64,000 nucleotides of DNA from Ridgeia piscesae (Eukaryota; Annelida; Polychaeta; Sabellida; Siboglinidae): assembly GCA_025642075.2 (NCBI GenBank), contig JAODUO010000064.1, positions 241,501 to 305,500 of the forward strand, written 5' to 3'. Below the pieces are notes generated by a model. The model saw only the letters and a list, made by a program, of their open reading frames with translations, did not search any database and had not been told where the DNA came from. The translations under genes and the position numbers were made by a program. This document shows, in pieces, positions 22,898-37,800 of this stretch; within the stretch, counting starts at the first letter, position 1, and every line of letters starts with the position of its first letter.

Positions 22898-25800
22898 GTA
22901 AGAACAGACACACAGAGATGATGAAATCAAAATGTAGCCACTTGCCATCTGGTGTGTCAACTCAGTTATGGAATCATTTAGTCTAAACTACCTCCTTAGT
23001 TCAGTTCATTTGCTCAGTTCATTTCAGATCTAAGCTAACTCGCTTGTGCAAATGTTGTGTGTAAAATAATCACATGGAATCAATATTGATTAGTTTATTT
23101 TATTCCTGTTACGTCAGAAAATTCTGAAACATTTAATACTCACATGAATAGGTGATGCCATTTTTGATGTGTGTCTATTTGTATCTGTTGTCAGTCATAT
23201 CGGATGCATGCTCAGTTATATCGGATGCATGCTCAGTCATATCAGATGCATGCTCAGTCATATCAGATGCGTGCTCAGTCATATCAGATGCATGCTCAGT
23301 CATACAGATGCATGCTCAGTCATATCAGATGCATGCTCAGTCATACAGATGCATGCTCAGTCATATCAGATGCATGCTCAGTCATATCAGATGCGTACTC
23401 AGTCATATCAGATGCGTGCTCAGTCATATAGATGCATGCTCAGTCATATCAGATGCATGCTCAGTCATATCAGATGCATGCTCAGTCATACAGATGCATG
23501 CTCAGTCATATAGATGCATTCTCAGTCATATAGATGCATGCTCAGTCATATCAGATGCATGCTCAGTCATATCAGATGCATGCTCAGTCATATCAGATGC
23601 GTGCTCAGTCATATCAGATGCATGCTCAGTCATATCAGATGCATGCTCAGTCATATCAGATGCGTGCTCAGTCATATCAGATGCATGCTCAGTCATATAG
23701 ATGCATGCTCAGTCGTATCAGATGCATGCTCAGTCATATAGATGCATGCTCAGTCATATCAGATGCATGCTCAGTCATATAGATGCATGCTCAGTCATAT
23801 AGATGCATGCTCAGTCATATCAGATGCATACTCAGTCATATCAGATGCGTGCTCAGTCATATCAGATGCGTGCTCAGTCATATCAGATGCGTGCTCAGTC
23901 ATATCAGATGCGTGCTCAGTCATCAGATGCGTGCTCAGTCATATCAGATGCATGCTCAGTCATATCAGATGCCTGCTCAGTCATATCAGATGCATGCTCA
24001 GTCATATCAGATGCATGCTCAATCATATCAGATGCATGCTCAATCATATCAGATGCATGCTCAGTCATATCAGATGCATGCTCAATCATATCAGATGTGT
24101 GCTCAGTCATATAGATGCGTGCTCAGTCATATCAGATGCGTGCTCAGTCATATCAGATGCGTGCTCAGTCATATCAGATGCATGCTCAGTCATATCAGAT
24201 GCGTGCTCAGTCATATCAGATGCATGCTCAGTCATATCAGATGCGTGCTCAGTCATATCAGATGCGTGCTCAGTCATATCAGATGCATGCTCAGTCATAT
24301 CAGATGCGTGCTCAGTCATATCAGATGCGTGCTCAGTCATATCAGATGCATGCTCAGTCATATCAGATGCCTGCTCAGTCATATCAGATGCATGCTCAGT
24401 CATATCAGATGCATGCTCAGTCATATCAGATGCATGCTCAGTCATATCAGATGCATCCTCAGTCATATCAGATGCATGCTCAGTCATATAGATGCGTGCT
24501 CAGTCATATCAGATGCGTGCTCAGTCATATAGATGCGTGCTCAGTCATATCAGATGCGTGCTCAGTCATATAGATGCGTGCTCAGTCATATCAGATGCAT
24601 GCTCAGTCATATAGATGCATGCTCAGTCATATCAGATGCGTGCTCAGTCATATAGATGCATGCTCCGTCATATAGATGCATGCTCAGTTATATCAGATGC
24701 GTGCTCAGTCATATAGATGCATGCTCAGTCATATCAGATGCATGCTCAGTCATATAGATGCATGCTCAGTCATATCAGATGCGTGCTCAATCATATAGAT
24801 GCATGCTCAGTCATATCTGATGTGTGCTCAGTCATATAGATGCATGCCTGCCAGTTGTTTAAATCATAAAATGTGTTTAGTTAGCGTTGGTTAATTGCGT
24901 AGCTGCATGTATCTTTACACAACACATGTAAAGCAATACTGAATCCATTGTGCACCTACTACCTGGGGATATAGTAGAACACCATTTGGTAAAACCCGTC
25001 CTTGTGTTTCAGTTCGGCCTTCACCACCTCTAGAAACTGAAACTACTACTGGAAGACCAGGTAAGACTTTCACCAGCCACAATTCATCACATTCCTAGAA
25101 ACTGTTTAGACTGCCTCACTCCCTTATCATACTTTGTAGTACTAGCATTACCCCACAAACATTGTGTTAGTTCTAGCAGCAGAAACATCTATAATACAGT
25201 GCATTTGCTGCCATTTTATTTATTATTTATTTATTCACTGTTTATCTAAAATATGAGTCTAAAGGTAAAAAGTAATTTTTTTTAAATTTTCATTAGTACA
25301 GTTGATATCTACTTAATAAATGGCTGAACGAATAATGGTGATACCAACAGTTCAACTAGTTGTTAGATTAACAACAGGATGCAACAGACTAGGTAATGTC
25401 GCTCTGATACAAATACATTCCATATCAAAGGTATGATGTATGTTATTTCACGTATTGTATTGGTCATATTTTTACTTTGTAATACACATACTGAAATACT
25501 ACCTGCCAAATTACCTTTTTTGATGAAATACCATTTTCTAAATAAGTGATTCTGATTTTAATTAAAAAATTTACATTACAAGGTATTTTACATGTGTATG
25601 TCTTAGTATGTCATTTTATGTGTATGAAAACACTTTTTAATTAATTTGTCACTATAAGTATTATTAGTATTATATGTTCAGTAATAGACACCCCAGAGAA
25701 AACCAACCTAACTCTCATACAAAGGTGTTGGCTTTAGTTTTCCTCAAACAGCTTCCATACGCATTGGATGTTTCATTAATTATGATTACATTCTTTATTT

Positions 25801-28800
25801 GATCTGTTCATTTCCAGAGACTTTCATTGCAACAACCACACTAGATGGAGTAGATTATGACCTGGCAACTTATGGAAACCCAAGCTCAAAGGAATACAGA
25901 CAACTGAAGACAGACTTCTGTGTCAAAGTTGGTGTCTGTTCTCAATACTAGCAAACGTACTTGTGTACCGGTACATCTGCATTTCTTGCCCTAAGTACAG
26001 CAACATTTCATTTGAGGAATGTATGTTGCCACCATGTGGTCTTTTTGTATGTATTAAAGACATTGCTAAAACCTATACAACCTGCAATCACACAAGCAGC
26101 TGCCAGATTACCGTGTTTCACAACGGATGCTAAGTGAAAAGCTGATTGCAAAACTGTCAAAGTGCTGGTGTAAAATTGTGTCAGAGTTCAAAATTGTCCT
26201 ACACCTTACACAGTCTGGTCGTCATATTTTCCATGGGTGTTGAATGCTCAAAATACAAACCAAACATTTTGCAACATGAAATTAATGATTGAATATGGTG
26301 GTGGCAATGGAGTTTAGCGACATGTTCAGTGTGTTAAACATGCTGCCAATTAAAAGTGTCAAAGGCAGAATTTTTGGCTGTGAACTTGTGTGCACGAAAT
26401 GACACATGATATGCTGAGACAAAAATATATTTTGTTCCATCTTTGTGAAGCAGTAAGTATCCAGCACAAACTACAACGGTCTGTGTACCGATAACATATT
26501 GAGTTATAACCTGTATATTATCTAACTAAGATCAATGTAAAATCTGTACACATTATTCTGTTTTCAAAACGCATAGTTATGAGAAATGACATGACGTCCA
26601 CCTCACAGTTATGAGAGATGACGTGACGTCAACCTCATAGTTATGAGAGATGATGTTACGTCAACCTTATAGTTATGAGAGATGAGGTGACGTCAACCTT
26701 ATAGTTATGAGAGATGACGTGACGTCAACCTTATAGTTATGAGAGATGACGTGACGTCAACCTTATAGTTATGAGAGATGACGTGACGTCAACCTTATAG
26801 TTATGAGAGATGACGTGACGTCAACCTTATAGTTATGAGAGATGACGTGACGTCAACCTTATAGTTATGAGAGATGACGTGACGTCAACTATATATGAGT
26901 TATAACCTTAGTATTGATCGTAACTAAGATCAGACGTCAACCTTATAGTTATGAGAGATGACGTGACGTCAACCTTATAGTTATGAGAGATGACGTGACG
27001 TCAACCTTATAGTTATGAGAGATGACGTGACGTCAACCTTATAGTTATGAGAGATGACGTGACACTCAACCTTATAGTTATGAGAGATGACGCGACGTCA
27101 ACCTTATAGTTATGAGAGATGACGTGACGTCAACCTTATAGTTATGAGAGATGACGTGACGTCAACCTTATAGTTATGAGAGATGACGTGACTCAACCTT
27201 ATAGTATGAGAGATGACGTACGTCAACCTTATAGTTATAGAGATGACGTGACGTCAACCTTATAGTTATGAGAGATGACGTGACGTCAACTTATAGTTAT
27301 GAGAGATGACGTGACTCATTTAGTATAGATGACTCTTATTTAGTACAGAAATCAGACACGTGCACGTAACTTATAGTTATGAAATGACTATCGTAACCTT
27401 AGTTATCAGGTGAGTGACATCTGCAGTGATAACCTTTCTGTGGAGACAGCATCAACCAACGACATCTGATCGCATCAAGTATTTTTCTGAATACATATCG
27501 GACATCGTGTATCCCAGTAGTTGACTATCTCTTATTGATCTCCCTGGATCAAACATGAACTGTCCCTAGTTGCCTCTACCCATCTTTGAAGAATCAACCA
27601 GTGGATAATGTTTCTTCTTGCAAATCCATTTTGTAGAACATCATCCCTATCCCACTCAAACAAGTCACGTATCTCTTATTTGAATCTCCCTATCAATGCT
27701 GTCCCTAGTTGCCTCCTATTCCCATCTCCCTGGATCAACCAGTGGATACAGTCCCTAGTTGCCTCCTATTCCCATCTCCCTGGATCAACCAGTGGATACA
27801 GTCCCTAGTTGCCTCCTATTCCAGCTCCCTGGATCAACCAGTGGATACAGTCCCTAGTTGCCTCCTATTCCCATCTCCCTGGATCAACCAGTGGATACAG
27901 TCCCTAGTTGCCTCCTATTCCATCTCCCTGGATCAACCAGTGGATACAGTCCCTAGTTGCCTCCTATTCCCATCTCCCTGGATCAACCAGTGGATACAGT
28001 CCCTAGTTGCCTCCTATTCCATCTCCCTGGATCAACCAGTGGATACAGTCCCTAGTGAACTCCCTATTCCAGCTCCCTGATCAACCAGTGGATAGAGTCC
28101 CTATTCAACTCCCTATTCCAGCTCCCTCGATCACCTAGTGAACTCCCTATTCCAGCTCCCTGGATCAACCAGTGGATACAGTCCCTAGTGAACTCCCTAT
28201 TCCAGCTCCCTGGATCAACTAGTGAACTCCCTATTCCAGCTCCCTGGATCAACCAGTGGATACAGTCCCTAGTGAACTCCCTATTCCAGCTCCCTGGATC
28301 AACTAGTGAACTCCCTATTCCAGCTGGATCAACCTGGATAACTAGTGAACTCCCTATTCCAGCTCCCTGGATCAACTAGTCAACTCCCTATTCCAGCTCC
28401 CTGGATCAACCAGTGGATACAGTCCCTAGTGAACTCCCTATTCCAGCTCCCTGGATCAACTAGTGAACTCCCTATTCCATCTCCCTGGATCAACCAGTGG
28501 ATACAGTCCCTAGTGAACTCCCTATTCCATCTCCCTGGATCAACCAGTGGATACAGTCCCTAGTGAACTCCCTATTCCATCTCCCTGGATCAACCAGTGG
28601 ATACAGTCCCTAGTGAACTCCCTATTCCATCTCTTGGATCAACCAGTGGATACAGTCCCTAGTGAACTCCCTATTCCATCTCCCTGGATCAACCAGTGGA
28701 TACAGTCCCTAGTGAACTCCCTATTCCATCTCTCTGGATCAACCAGTGGATACAGTCCCTAGTGAACTCCCTATTCCATCTCCCTGGATCAACCAGTGGA

Positions 28801-31800
28801 TACAGTCCCTAGTGAACTCCCTATTCCATCTCTCTGGATCAACCAGTGGATACAGTCCCTAGTGAACTCCCTATTCCATCACTCTGGTTCATCCAGTGGA
28901 TACAGTCCCTAGTGAACTCCCTATTCCTCCCTGGTCACTCAGTGGATCAGTCCCTAGTGAACTCCTATTCCAGCTCCTGGATCACTAGTGAACTCCTATT
29001 CATCACTCTGGTTCACCAGTGGATACAGTCCCTAGTGAACTTCCTATTCCATCTCTCTGGATCAACCAGTGGATACAGTCCCTAGTGAACTCCCTATTCC
29101 ATCACTCTGGTTCAACCAGTGGATACAGTCCCTAGTGAACTCCCTATTCCATCTCCCTGGATCAACCAGTGGATACAGTCCCTAGTGAACTCCCTATTCC
29201 ATCTCCTGGATCAACCAGTGGATACAGTCCCTAGTGAACTCCCTATTCCATCTCTGGATCAACCAGTGGATACAGTCCCTAGTGAACTCCCTATTCCATC
29301 TCCTGGATCAACCAGTGGATACAGTCCCTAGTGAACTCCTATTCCATTCTCTGGATCAACCAGTGGATACAGTCCCTAGTGAACTCCTATTCATCTCCCT
29401 GGATCAACCAGTGGACACAGTTCCTAGTGAACTCCCTATTCCATCTCCCTGGATCAACCAGTGGATACAGTCCCTAGTGAACTCCTATTTCATCTCCCTG
29501 GATCAACCAGTGGACACAGTCCCCAGTGAACTCCCTATTCCATCTCCCTGGACCAACCAGTGGATACAGTCCCTAGTGAACTCCCTATTTCATCTGCCTG
29601 GATCAACCAGTGGGTACAGTCCCTAGTGAACTCCCTATTTCATCTGCCTGGATCAACCAGTGGATACAGTCCCTAGTGAACTCCCTATTCCATCTCCTGG
29701 ATCAACCAGTGGATACAGTCCCTAGTGAACTCCCTATTCCATCTCCCTGGATCAACCAGTGGATACAGTCTCTAGTGAACTCCCTGTTCCATCTCCCTGG
29801 ATCAACCAGTGGATACAGTCCCTAGTGAACTCCCTATTCCATCTCCCTGGATCAACCAGTGGATACAGTCCCTAGTGAACTCCCTATTCCATCTCCCTGG
29901 ATCAACCAGTGGATACAGTCCCTAGTGAACTCCCTATTCCATCTCCCTGGATCAACCAGTGGATACAGTCCCTAGTGAACTCCTTATTCCATCTCTCTGG
30001 ATCAACCAATTGATACAGTCCCTAGTGAACTCCCTATTCCATCTCCCTGGATCAACCATTGGATACAGTCCCTAGTGAACTCCCTATTCCATTTCTCTGG
30101 ATCAACCAGTGGATACAGTCCCTAGTGAACTGCCTATTCCATCTGTCTGGATCAACCAGTGGATACAGTCCCTAGTGAACTCCCTATTTCATTTCTCTGG
30201 ATCAACCAGTGGATACAGTCCCTAGTGAACTCCCTATTCCATCTCCCTGGATCAACCAGTGGATACAGTCCCTAGTGAACTCCCTATTTCATCTCCCTGG
30301 ATCAACCAGTGGATACAGTCCCTAGTGAACTCCCTATTTCATACTTCTGGATCAACCAGTGGATACAGTCCCTAGTGAACTCCCTATTCCATTTCTCTGG
30401 ATCAACCAGTGGATACAGTCCCTAGTGAACTCCCTATTCCATCTGTCTGGATCAACCAGTGGATACAGTCCCTAGTGAACTCCTATTCCATCTCCTGGAT
30501 CAACCAGTGGATACAGTCCCTAGTGAACTCCCTATTCCATCTCCCTGGATCAACCAGTGGATACAGTCCCTAGTGAACTCCCTATTCCATCTCCCTGGAT
30601 CAACCAGTGGATACAGTCCCTAGTGAACTCCCTATTCATCTCCCTGGATCAACCAGTGGATACAGTCCCTAGTGAACTCCCTATTCCATCTCCCTGGATC
30701 AACCAGTGGATACAGTCCCTAGTGAACTCCCTATTCCATCTCTCTGGATCAACCAGTGGATACAGTCCCTAGTGAACTCCCTATTCCATCTCCCTGGATC
30801 AACCAGTGGATACAGTCCCTAGTGAACTCCCTATTCCATCTCCCTGGATCAACCAGTGGATACAGTCCCTAGTGAACTCCCTATTCCATCTCCCTGGATC
30901 AACCAGTGGATACAGTCCCTAGTGAACTCCCTATTCCATCTCCCTGGATCAACCAGTGGATACAGTCCCTAGTGAACTCCCTATTCATCTCCCTGGATCA
31001 ACCAGTGGATACAGTCCCTAGTGAACTCCCTATTCCATCTCCCTGGATCAACCAGTGGATACAGTCCCTAGTGAACTCCCTATTCCATCTCTCTGGATCA
31101 ACCAGTGGATACAGTCCCTAGTGAACTCCCTATTCCATCTCCTGGATCAACCAGTGGATACAGTCCCTAGTGAACTCCCTATTCCATCTCCCTGGATCAA
31201 CCAGTGGATACAGTCCCTAGTGAACTCCCTATTCCATCTCCCTGGATCAACCAGTGGATACAGTCCCTAGTGAACTCCCTATTCCATCTCTCTGGATCAA
31301 CCAAGTGATACAGTCCCTAGTGAACTCCATATTTAATCTCTATGGATCAACCAGTGGATACAGTCCCTAGTGAACTCCCTATTCCATCTCCCTGGATCAA
31401 CAAGTTGATACAGTCCCTAGTGAACTCCCTATTCCATCTCCCTGGATCAACAAGTTGATACAGTCCCTAGTGAACTCCCTATTCATCTCCCTGGATCAAC
31501 CAGTGGATACAGTCCCTAGTGAACTCCCTATTTCATCTACCTGGATCAACCAGTGGATACAATCCCTAGTGAACTCCCTATTCCATCTCACTAGGTCAAC
31601 CAGCAGATACAGTCCCTAGTGAACTCCCTATTTCATCTCCCTGGATCAACCAGCGGATACAATCCCTAGTGAACTCCCTATTCCATCTCTCTGGACCAAC
31701 CAGTAATGGTAATTATTAGCAGGAGGTTTAATTGACTGAATTAGTTGTAATCAGACAGCCTGATTTCCATTGTACCGGATGTGGGAACAGTTTGTTTCAG

Positions 31801-34800
31801 TCTTATGTAACTGTGGGTGGCGTGAGCATGTTACTATCACTTGTGCAGTCCCTCCCATATGAGTGTGTAGAACACCTCCTGACCGTAGCTGTGTGTGTTT
31901 GTGTCTGCAGCAAGGGGTCTCTCGTGGTGCATTTCCAGCTGGTAGTTGTCGTGTCAGGAGAATCGACGAAGGAATCGTTTGAGCAACAGCTACAGGAGGA
32001 ACTCAGGAAAGAGGACGGTCTGTTCCACAGCTACATCAAGGACCCAACCACAGCAAAAATCACAATGGTGCCTTTATCAGAACACACCACGACCTCATCC
32101 ACGGAGAAACCTGTCCACCCGACAACAGCCACCCTTGAAACCAGGCCAACTATTCAATCTCTAATAACCACTACATCAGATACCATAACAACAATTGCAG
32201 GTAATTATTGTATTCATCCCAATGACCAATCTGTCCCACAATATGTTATCTAGCAACAACATCCATCAATCCACGTTATTCATCCAATTGCCCAATTCGT
32301 CCAAAAATGCTGTTATTTAGCAACAATATACGTCAAGTGATCAAACAGAATTTCAAACAGACACGTCACAGAAGGATCCTCTGGAGACAGTCAATGTTTA
32401 ATAATAATAATAATTGCACTTTGTTTAGACACTCATTTTAAACAACAAATCTGCTCATTGCCCTTTGTAGTGTTCACAAAATAGTAATAACTTTGTAATC
32501 ATTAATGGAGCTACTAAATGTGAGTAATAAAATAACACATCTATCAAGTTCGTTAAAATAAAACTACGACAGTCTAGAGATATAAATACACAAATATGTT
32601 GAAACAATTTTAATAATTCCTGCCAATAAGTATCACTAGCAGCGTGTGCAATACAAACCATTTCTCTACAATTTACTATGAACATATCTTAGAATATAGA
32701 AGCCCGGGAGTCTACAAGCTAAAGGTTACTCACGGGTTCCACACTTCTCGCCTTTAAATTCCCATGGACAGAGACACTTGCACCTATGCATGGTTAATCA
32801 ATTGTAATTACGCCCACCGTATGGAACGTGTAAGCAGTCCTAATTGTCTTTTCCAGTTAGTATTTATTTATGCTTATATTTAACATGCTGTTAAATAAAT
32901 GAAATGGTCTTCACTTTCATACTTATTCTCCAGCTAAAATTGAGATTATTAGAAACTAGATCAGGCTTATAGTAACTTTATAATATATTTTATGCATACA
33001 TATGCAGATTAAGGAGGGATATTTTATCAGTGACTCAACTGGTAGATTCGGTACATGACGAATTGACATAAAACACGTTCTCTCTACTTGACTTTCAGTA
33101 TACACCTCAGTCTTGTGTGGCTTTGTCATTAATGTATATCTTACGTGTTGTATGTTGCAGAAATGGACTGCAAGTACGCTGACTGTAACACAAACTACAC
33201 CGAGTGTAAGAACACTCCGGACACGGCTCCTGGGTACGAGTGTGTGTGCAAGTGGTGTCGATGTTCCACCGTAGTCAGCGGCAACGAACAGTGCACACTG
33301 GGTATGTAATTGTAATATGTCATGCTTTGTCATAGAGGAAGTCCAGGCTGCCTGTGTTCACGTCATCATAGCATACACAGGATCTAGCATGTAATGCATA
33401 GAAACGTGACGCGTATACATTCAAAGTATTAATTACCTACTCATTTCATACACTGAAAACATGGTATTTAATATGAAGCTGCGTTTAACTTGCATGTTAA
33501 TTATTGGATATGTTAATTTATTTGCTAAACTAATTCAAGGATGGTTTCCACAAGTCCTTCAAAGTATCAACCCCTAGACAGGTGTCCATTCCGAACGGTA
33601 ATACAACCCTCTCACAATTACGTCGCCTTGGTAATACAGCATCTGGCCATTAAGATAATTCTGGGCCAGTCCCATCCGATTTACCTAACTGTGAAATATA
33701 GATGATGCAGTTAATAACTTGCTATTCAGATTACTTTGGCATAGTCTCGAGGGTGACCTCAATAGAGAGGTTCGTCCTGTGTGTGTAAATGGTCACTTCC
33801 ATCTTTCTGCGTCTAAGTGAGCTGTTCTTGTCTATAGCACTCGTGTGTCGTTATTCATACAGTTGTCCTAGTTCCATGTGTCAGCCCCAACTTTAGCGTG
33901 CACTGTAAGTGTTTATTGGAATGACAAGAACTAGTTTAACGTTCTAGCATGCATCAATCACTGGACTATTTCACGCCTGGTTATCACTATGAATTGGTGC
34001 ATGTTTTAGATTCAACAAAAGCATGTCTTGCTGCAAGGTCAAAACCAAAATATTCCAAACAGAACGAGTTCTTCTTATCTCATCCCTACAATTGTCAGTG
34101 GTACATTTGGTGCTATGACGGCGGCTTACATGGAGTAGAAATGGAGTGCGCACAACCAGCTCGCTTCAACTCCAACTACACAAGTCGGAAAGACTATTGT
34201 CTCGATCCGAAATGGTTGACGCATTGCACAGAGACAACATACACTACATCGACTACAACTACAACGACAACTGCAGCAACGACTACAACAACAGTTGCAA
34301 GTAGTAAGTACCATGTACCAAATTTACCAATCCATCACATAACATGTAGTCTAGTCCACCAAGTTACCCAACTGAATTAATGTCAATTTTGAAGCTACAA
34401 ACTGTGTTGAGGAATATGTTTGTGTAAATTCGTGCTCCAAATATTTCTCTTTGCAGGCATGTGTAAACATTGTTTGTCGGAATGGTATGAATATGACATA
34501 GCCAACATAGCCAAATTTAAAGTAATAATGAATTTAAAGAATGTTTGTATTTCGATTTCATGTACATATAAACACATTTGTTCCGTGATTAACAAATTAT
34601 TTGTACTTGATAAAATTAAATAACAATTATTCTGGTCGATTTAGGAACTATTAATAAGTGTTTTTGTAGTTTTTTGGTGCAGCGGTGTTTGGGAAAAAGA
34701 TGACTAAACAAAGCGACACTGTTTGGTTTTGTGTGTGAACAGAGCGTGGATATTGCGACACGCACACTAACCCGTGTCAACATGGAGGAACTTGTATCAG

Positions 34801-37800
34801 CAAGGGTCAATACAACTATGTCTGCATGTGTCCGAAATGTGGATGTTCCAGCGAGCCACCACAAGCTAACTGTGCTATAGGTAGGTTTATCAGAACTCGT
34901 TCGAATTGTTATTTATTCTTTCAGTCCTAGTTTATGTATCCTACTCTCAGTTAATATTGTACAGTGTTAAGAGAAGTTCAACTAATGATACGACAAGTTG
35001 AAATGTGCAGCATAGTTTGAACAACAGTTGAAACCAAATGTCAGCATTTTTAATTCAACTACTCAACAAAATTAATTGAAATTCATCTGAAAAATAGCCG
35101 AATTTCAAAAAAGAAATTTGTTTGTGTGTAGTATTTAACATAAATGATGCTGCTATATTTTCATTCAGATAAAGGCTCTATCTGCGGAGAGAACAAATTC
35201 GACAGATATGAAACCCTTATTCCTCACCCCTACAACTGCGACATGTACATAATATGCACAAATGACCAGACATTCAGTCAAGAAGCTTATATATACGGGC
35301 ACGAAGATGGAAAACATGTGTTCAACCCTGTTACCAGAACATCTGACTGGAAGAAAGATGTAGCTTGTGCTGAACAAGAATGTAAGTTAATATAATACTA
35401 TATTTCCAACTCCGTGCTCCACGAGCCACCATCTTTAACGTGTGACACGTCATTGTAGTCCCGCGGTCAATGATGTGACACGTAAGTGGCCACATCTAGG
35501 GTCCGTAGTTTCTGGACATTAAATGCCTGTCTAAAACAAATATATTATGAAAAGTATAATTGTTATCACAAAGATTGTGTAACCAAATGCAGAGTGGTAT
35601 ACGGATTCGCACCAAGCATTGCTTTGATCTAAATAGAGTTGATTTGTAGTACAAAGAGTGAAAATATGACTATGAATTATTTTTAACTGCCAATTTCTCA
35701 AAAACGTGTACACCTATTATGTAGGTTTAAATTCATATTACCTTTTGATCCACGAGAATCCAATCTTCACGAAATATCACATAATCGAAGAATCTTGAAA
35801 TATGCGAGAAAATGTTTTTCTCCTTCATCTACCAATTTTAATTTTCTTTTAAAAATCAACATTTTCATTTTGGGCAAAACATGACCAACTAAATAAAAAT
35901 AACTTACAAATGATATTATATAATATATAATTATGTATATAATATATACGTAAAACTGCTTTGTATAAATTCCGCAAATGGTTAATATATATATATTTAT
36001 GTTTTAATACAGAAAGAGTTAACTTGATAACTTTGTTTGACTTTTTGCTACTATGCCAAAAATATGCATTTATTTCATTATTTCGCAATATTTTGTGTTG
36101 CCATGTAAAAAGTGGGCAGTCTATCTGTTGCTTTATGTTTTGTATCTTTGTTATGACTAATTTGATATAGACCTTTGATATTATAATAACATAAGATGCA
36201 GACAAATGTGGCGAACCTGGAGTGCATTTAATTAAACAGACGTTCCATCGACATAGCCGTAGCAGGTGTCCTTTCCGTGAGATACATATGTAGGCTTACA
36301 TTCAGCTATAGTATCTGTGTACAGGTGGCATTTACATGATCTACGTTTTAATACAAGCCCCTTCCGGTCAAACCAATCTAGTAATTTGGACCTTCTAGAT
36401 ATTACCTAACAGTACTGGTTATCTCATTAATATGTATATCTAAAAAATAATATGTGTTGTATTTCATACATTACCTCCAGGTAGGTCCGCTTAAGCCCAT
36501 CGTGTGTGTTATATAATTGCAAAATGAACAATAAAATAAATTAAATAAATATGTTGAAGGTATGCTGCTGCCTGCTAAGTTGCATCTGATAAGCACAAAG
36601 TAATCTTTCCAATTTGAACGCAACTTTTCAAGTTGTAAAATACAACTGCAACAACGACAGACACTTGTCCACCCAGTCAAGACAAAAACAACAAATGTCA
36701 GCGAATAGTCACCATCCCCGAACAAGCAATACAGAGAGGACATTACAAATGTTAATGTCACTGTCACATTGTAGTAATTTTATCTTTTTTAAGTTTAAAT
36801 TCTTTGTATCGTAATCTTCACCCCAATGTTCTGAGATGTAATGGAAGTTCAGACATATACAGGACTGACTCGATAACATTAGTAGCGTTGCCCAATTGTG
36901 TTTCCAGCTCGTTCGCAGTGTGCTGAAGTAAGCTGTTTGCATGATGGGACATGTGAAGACACTCTCAGTGGCTACAAGTGTCACTGTGCGTGGGGATATA
37001 AAGGAAGGAAGTGTGAAATCCGTGAGTAACTGTCATACAGCTATTGGTGTGTGGTAAATATGGTGATGATGGGTTCAGTTGTTGTAACTTATATAACCTT
37101 GAGTTTATGAGTTCTTATACAATTGACACTATATAGCCACGGAAATTGGCTGCATTTCTAAAATGCTGACAGTTGCTAATGAAACTACCATATTATTATG
37201 TGCGAACTGCTGAAATAAATTGCCATTATTTGATGACACAGTTTTGCTGTACGCAGTTTAAATGTGCCCCCGTACTTGGATTGATTCAGGCGTTCTGGCC
37301 ATGAAAGGGACTCGGGTTGAGTCGGGCTTTATGACCACGAGAGGGTTAATGAACAGGGGACAACCCAGTTTCTTGAAACGCGCCATTGCTGGCTGAATAT
37401 CAACTGATTATCTTTCTTTTTTTCCACAACATTGACATTTAGTCTTCCTCGAATATGACATAAGACACCTGTATCCTTGCGCTACGTGTTTGGACGGGAC
37501 GCATCGTTTTACTTTATGGGTGTCGTAGTGCTTTTATTGATGACAACAAAACGACCTTATAACTAACTAGTATCATGGGGATGCAGGGTTATGTTAAGTA
37601 CCCCACCCTTTCTGTTTGTACATGTATCTATATGGTTAACCAAACAGCAATTGTGCCCCATCTATTAACTAGTGAACAGTCACAGTATATTATATTCTTA
37701 ACTTTGATTTTCCATGCCAATAATTTATGACATTAAATAAAGTAAAATATATTTTACCGTCATTTTTTCCCAGTTACGGCTGAGACTGTAGAAACTAGCG

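Noticed and set aside
22727..22921. 64-codon frame from ATG 22727 as the gene's first exon
   Set aside because: It overlaps the transmembrane exon in a different frame, lacks a hydrophobic helix, and does not join in phase to the exon at 25013.
23152..24573. Many overlapping frames with ACSVISD or AQSYQMH repeats
   Set aside because: They are frame-rotating translations of the 20/21-bp minisatellite.
27608..31270. Series of about 70-codon frames ending GSTSGYSP
   Set aside because: They are translations of the 50-bp minisatellite, which closes every third unit.
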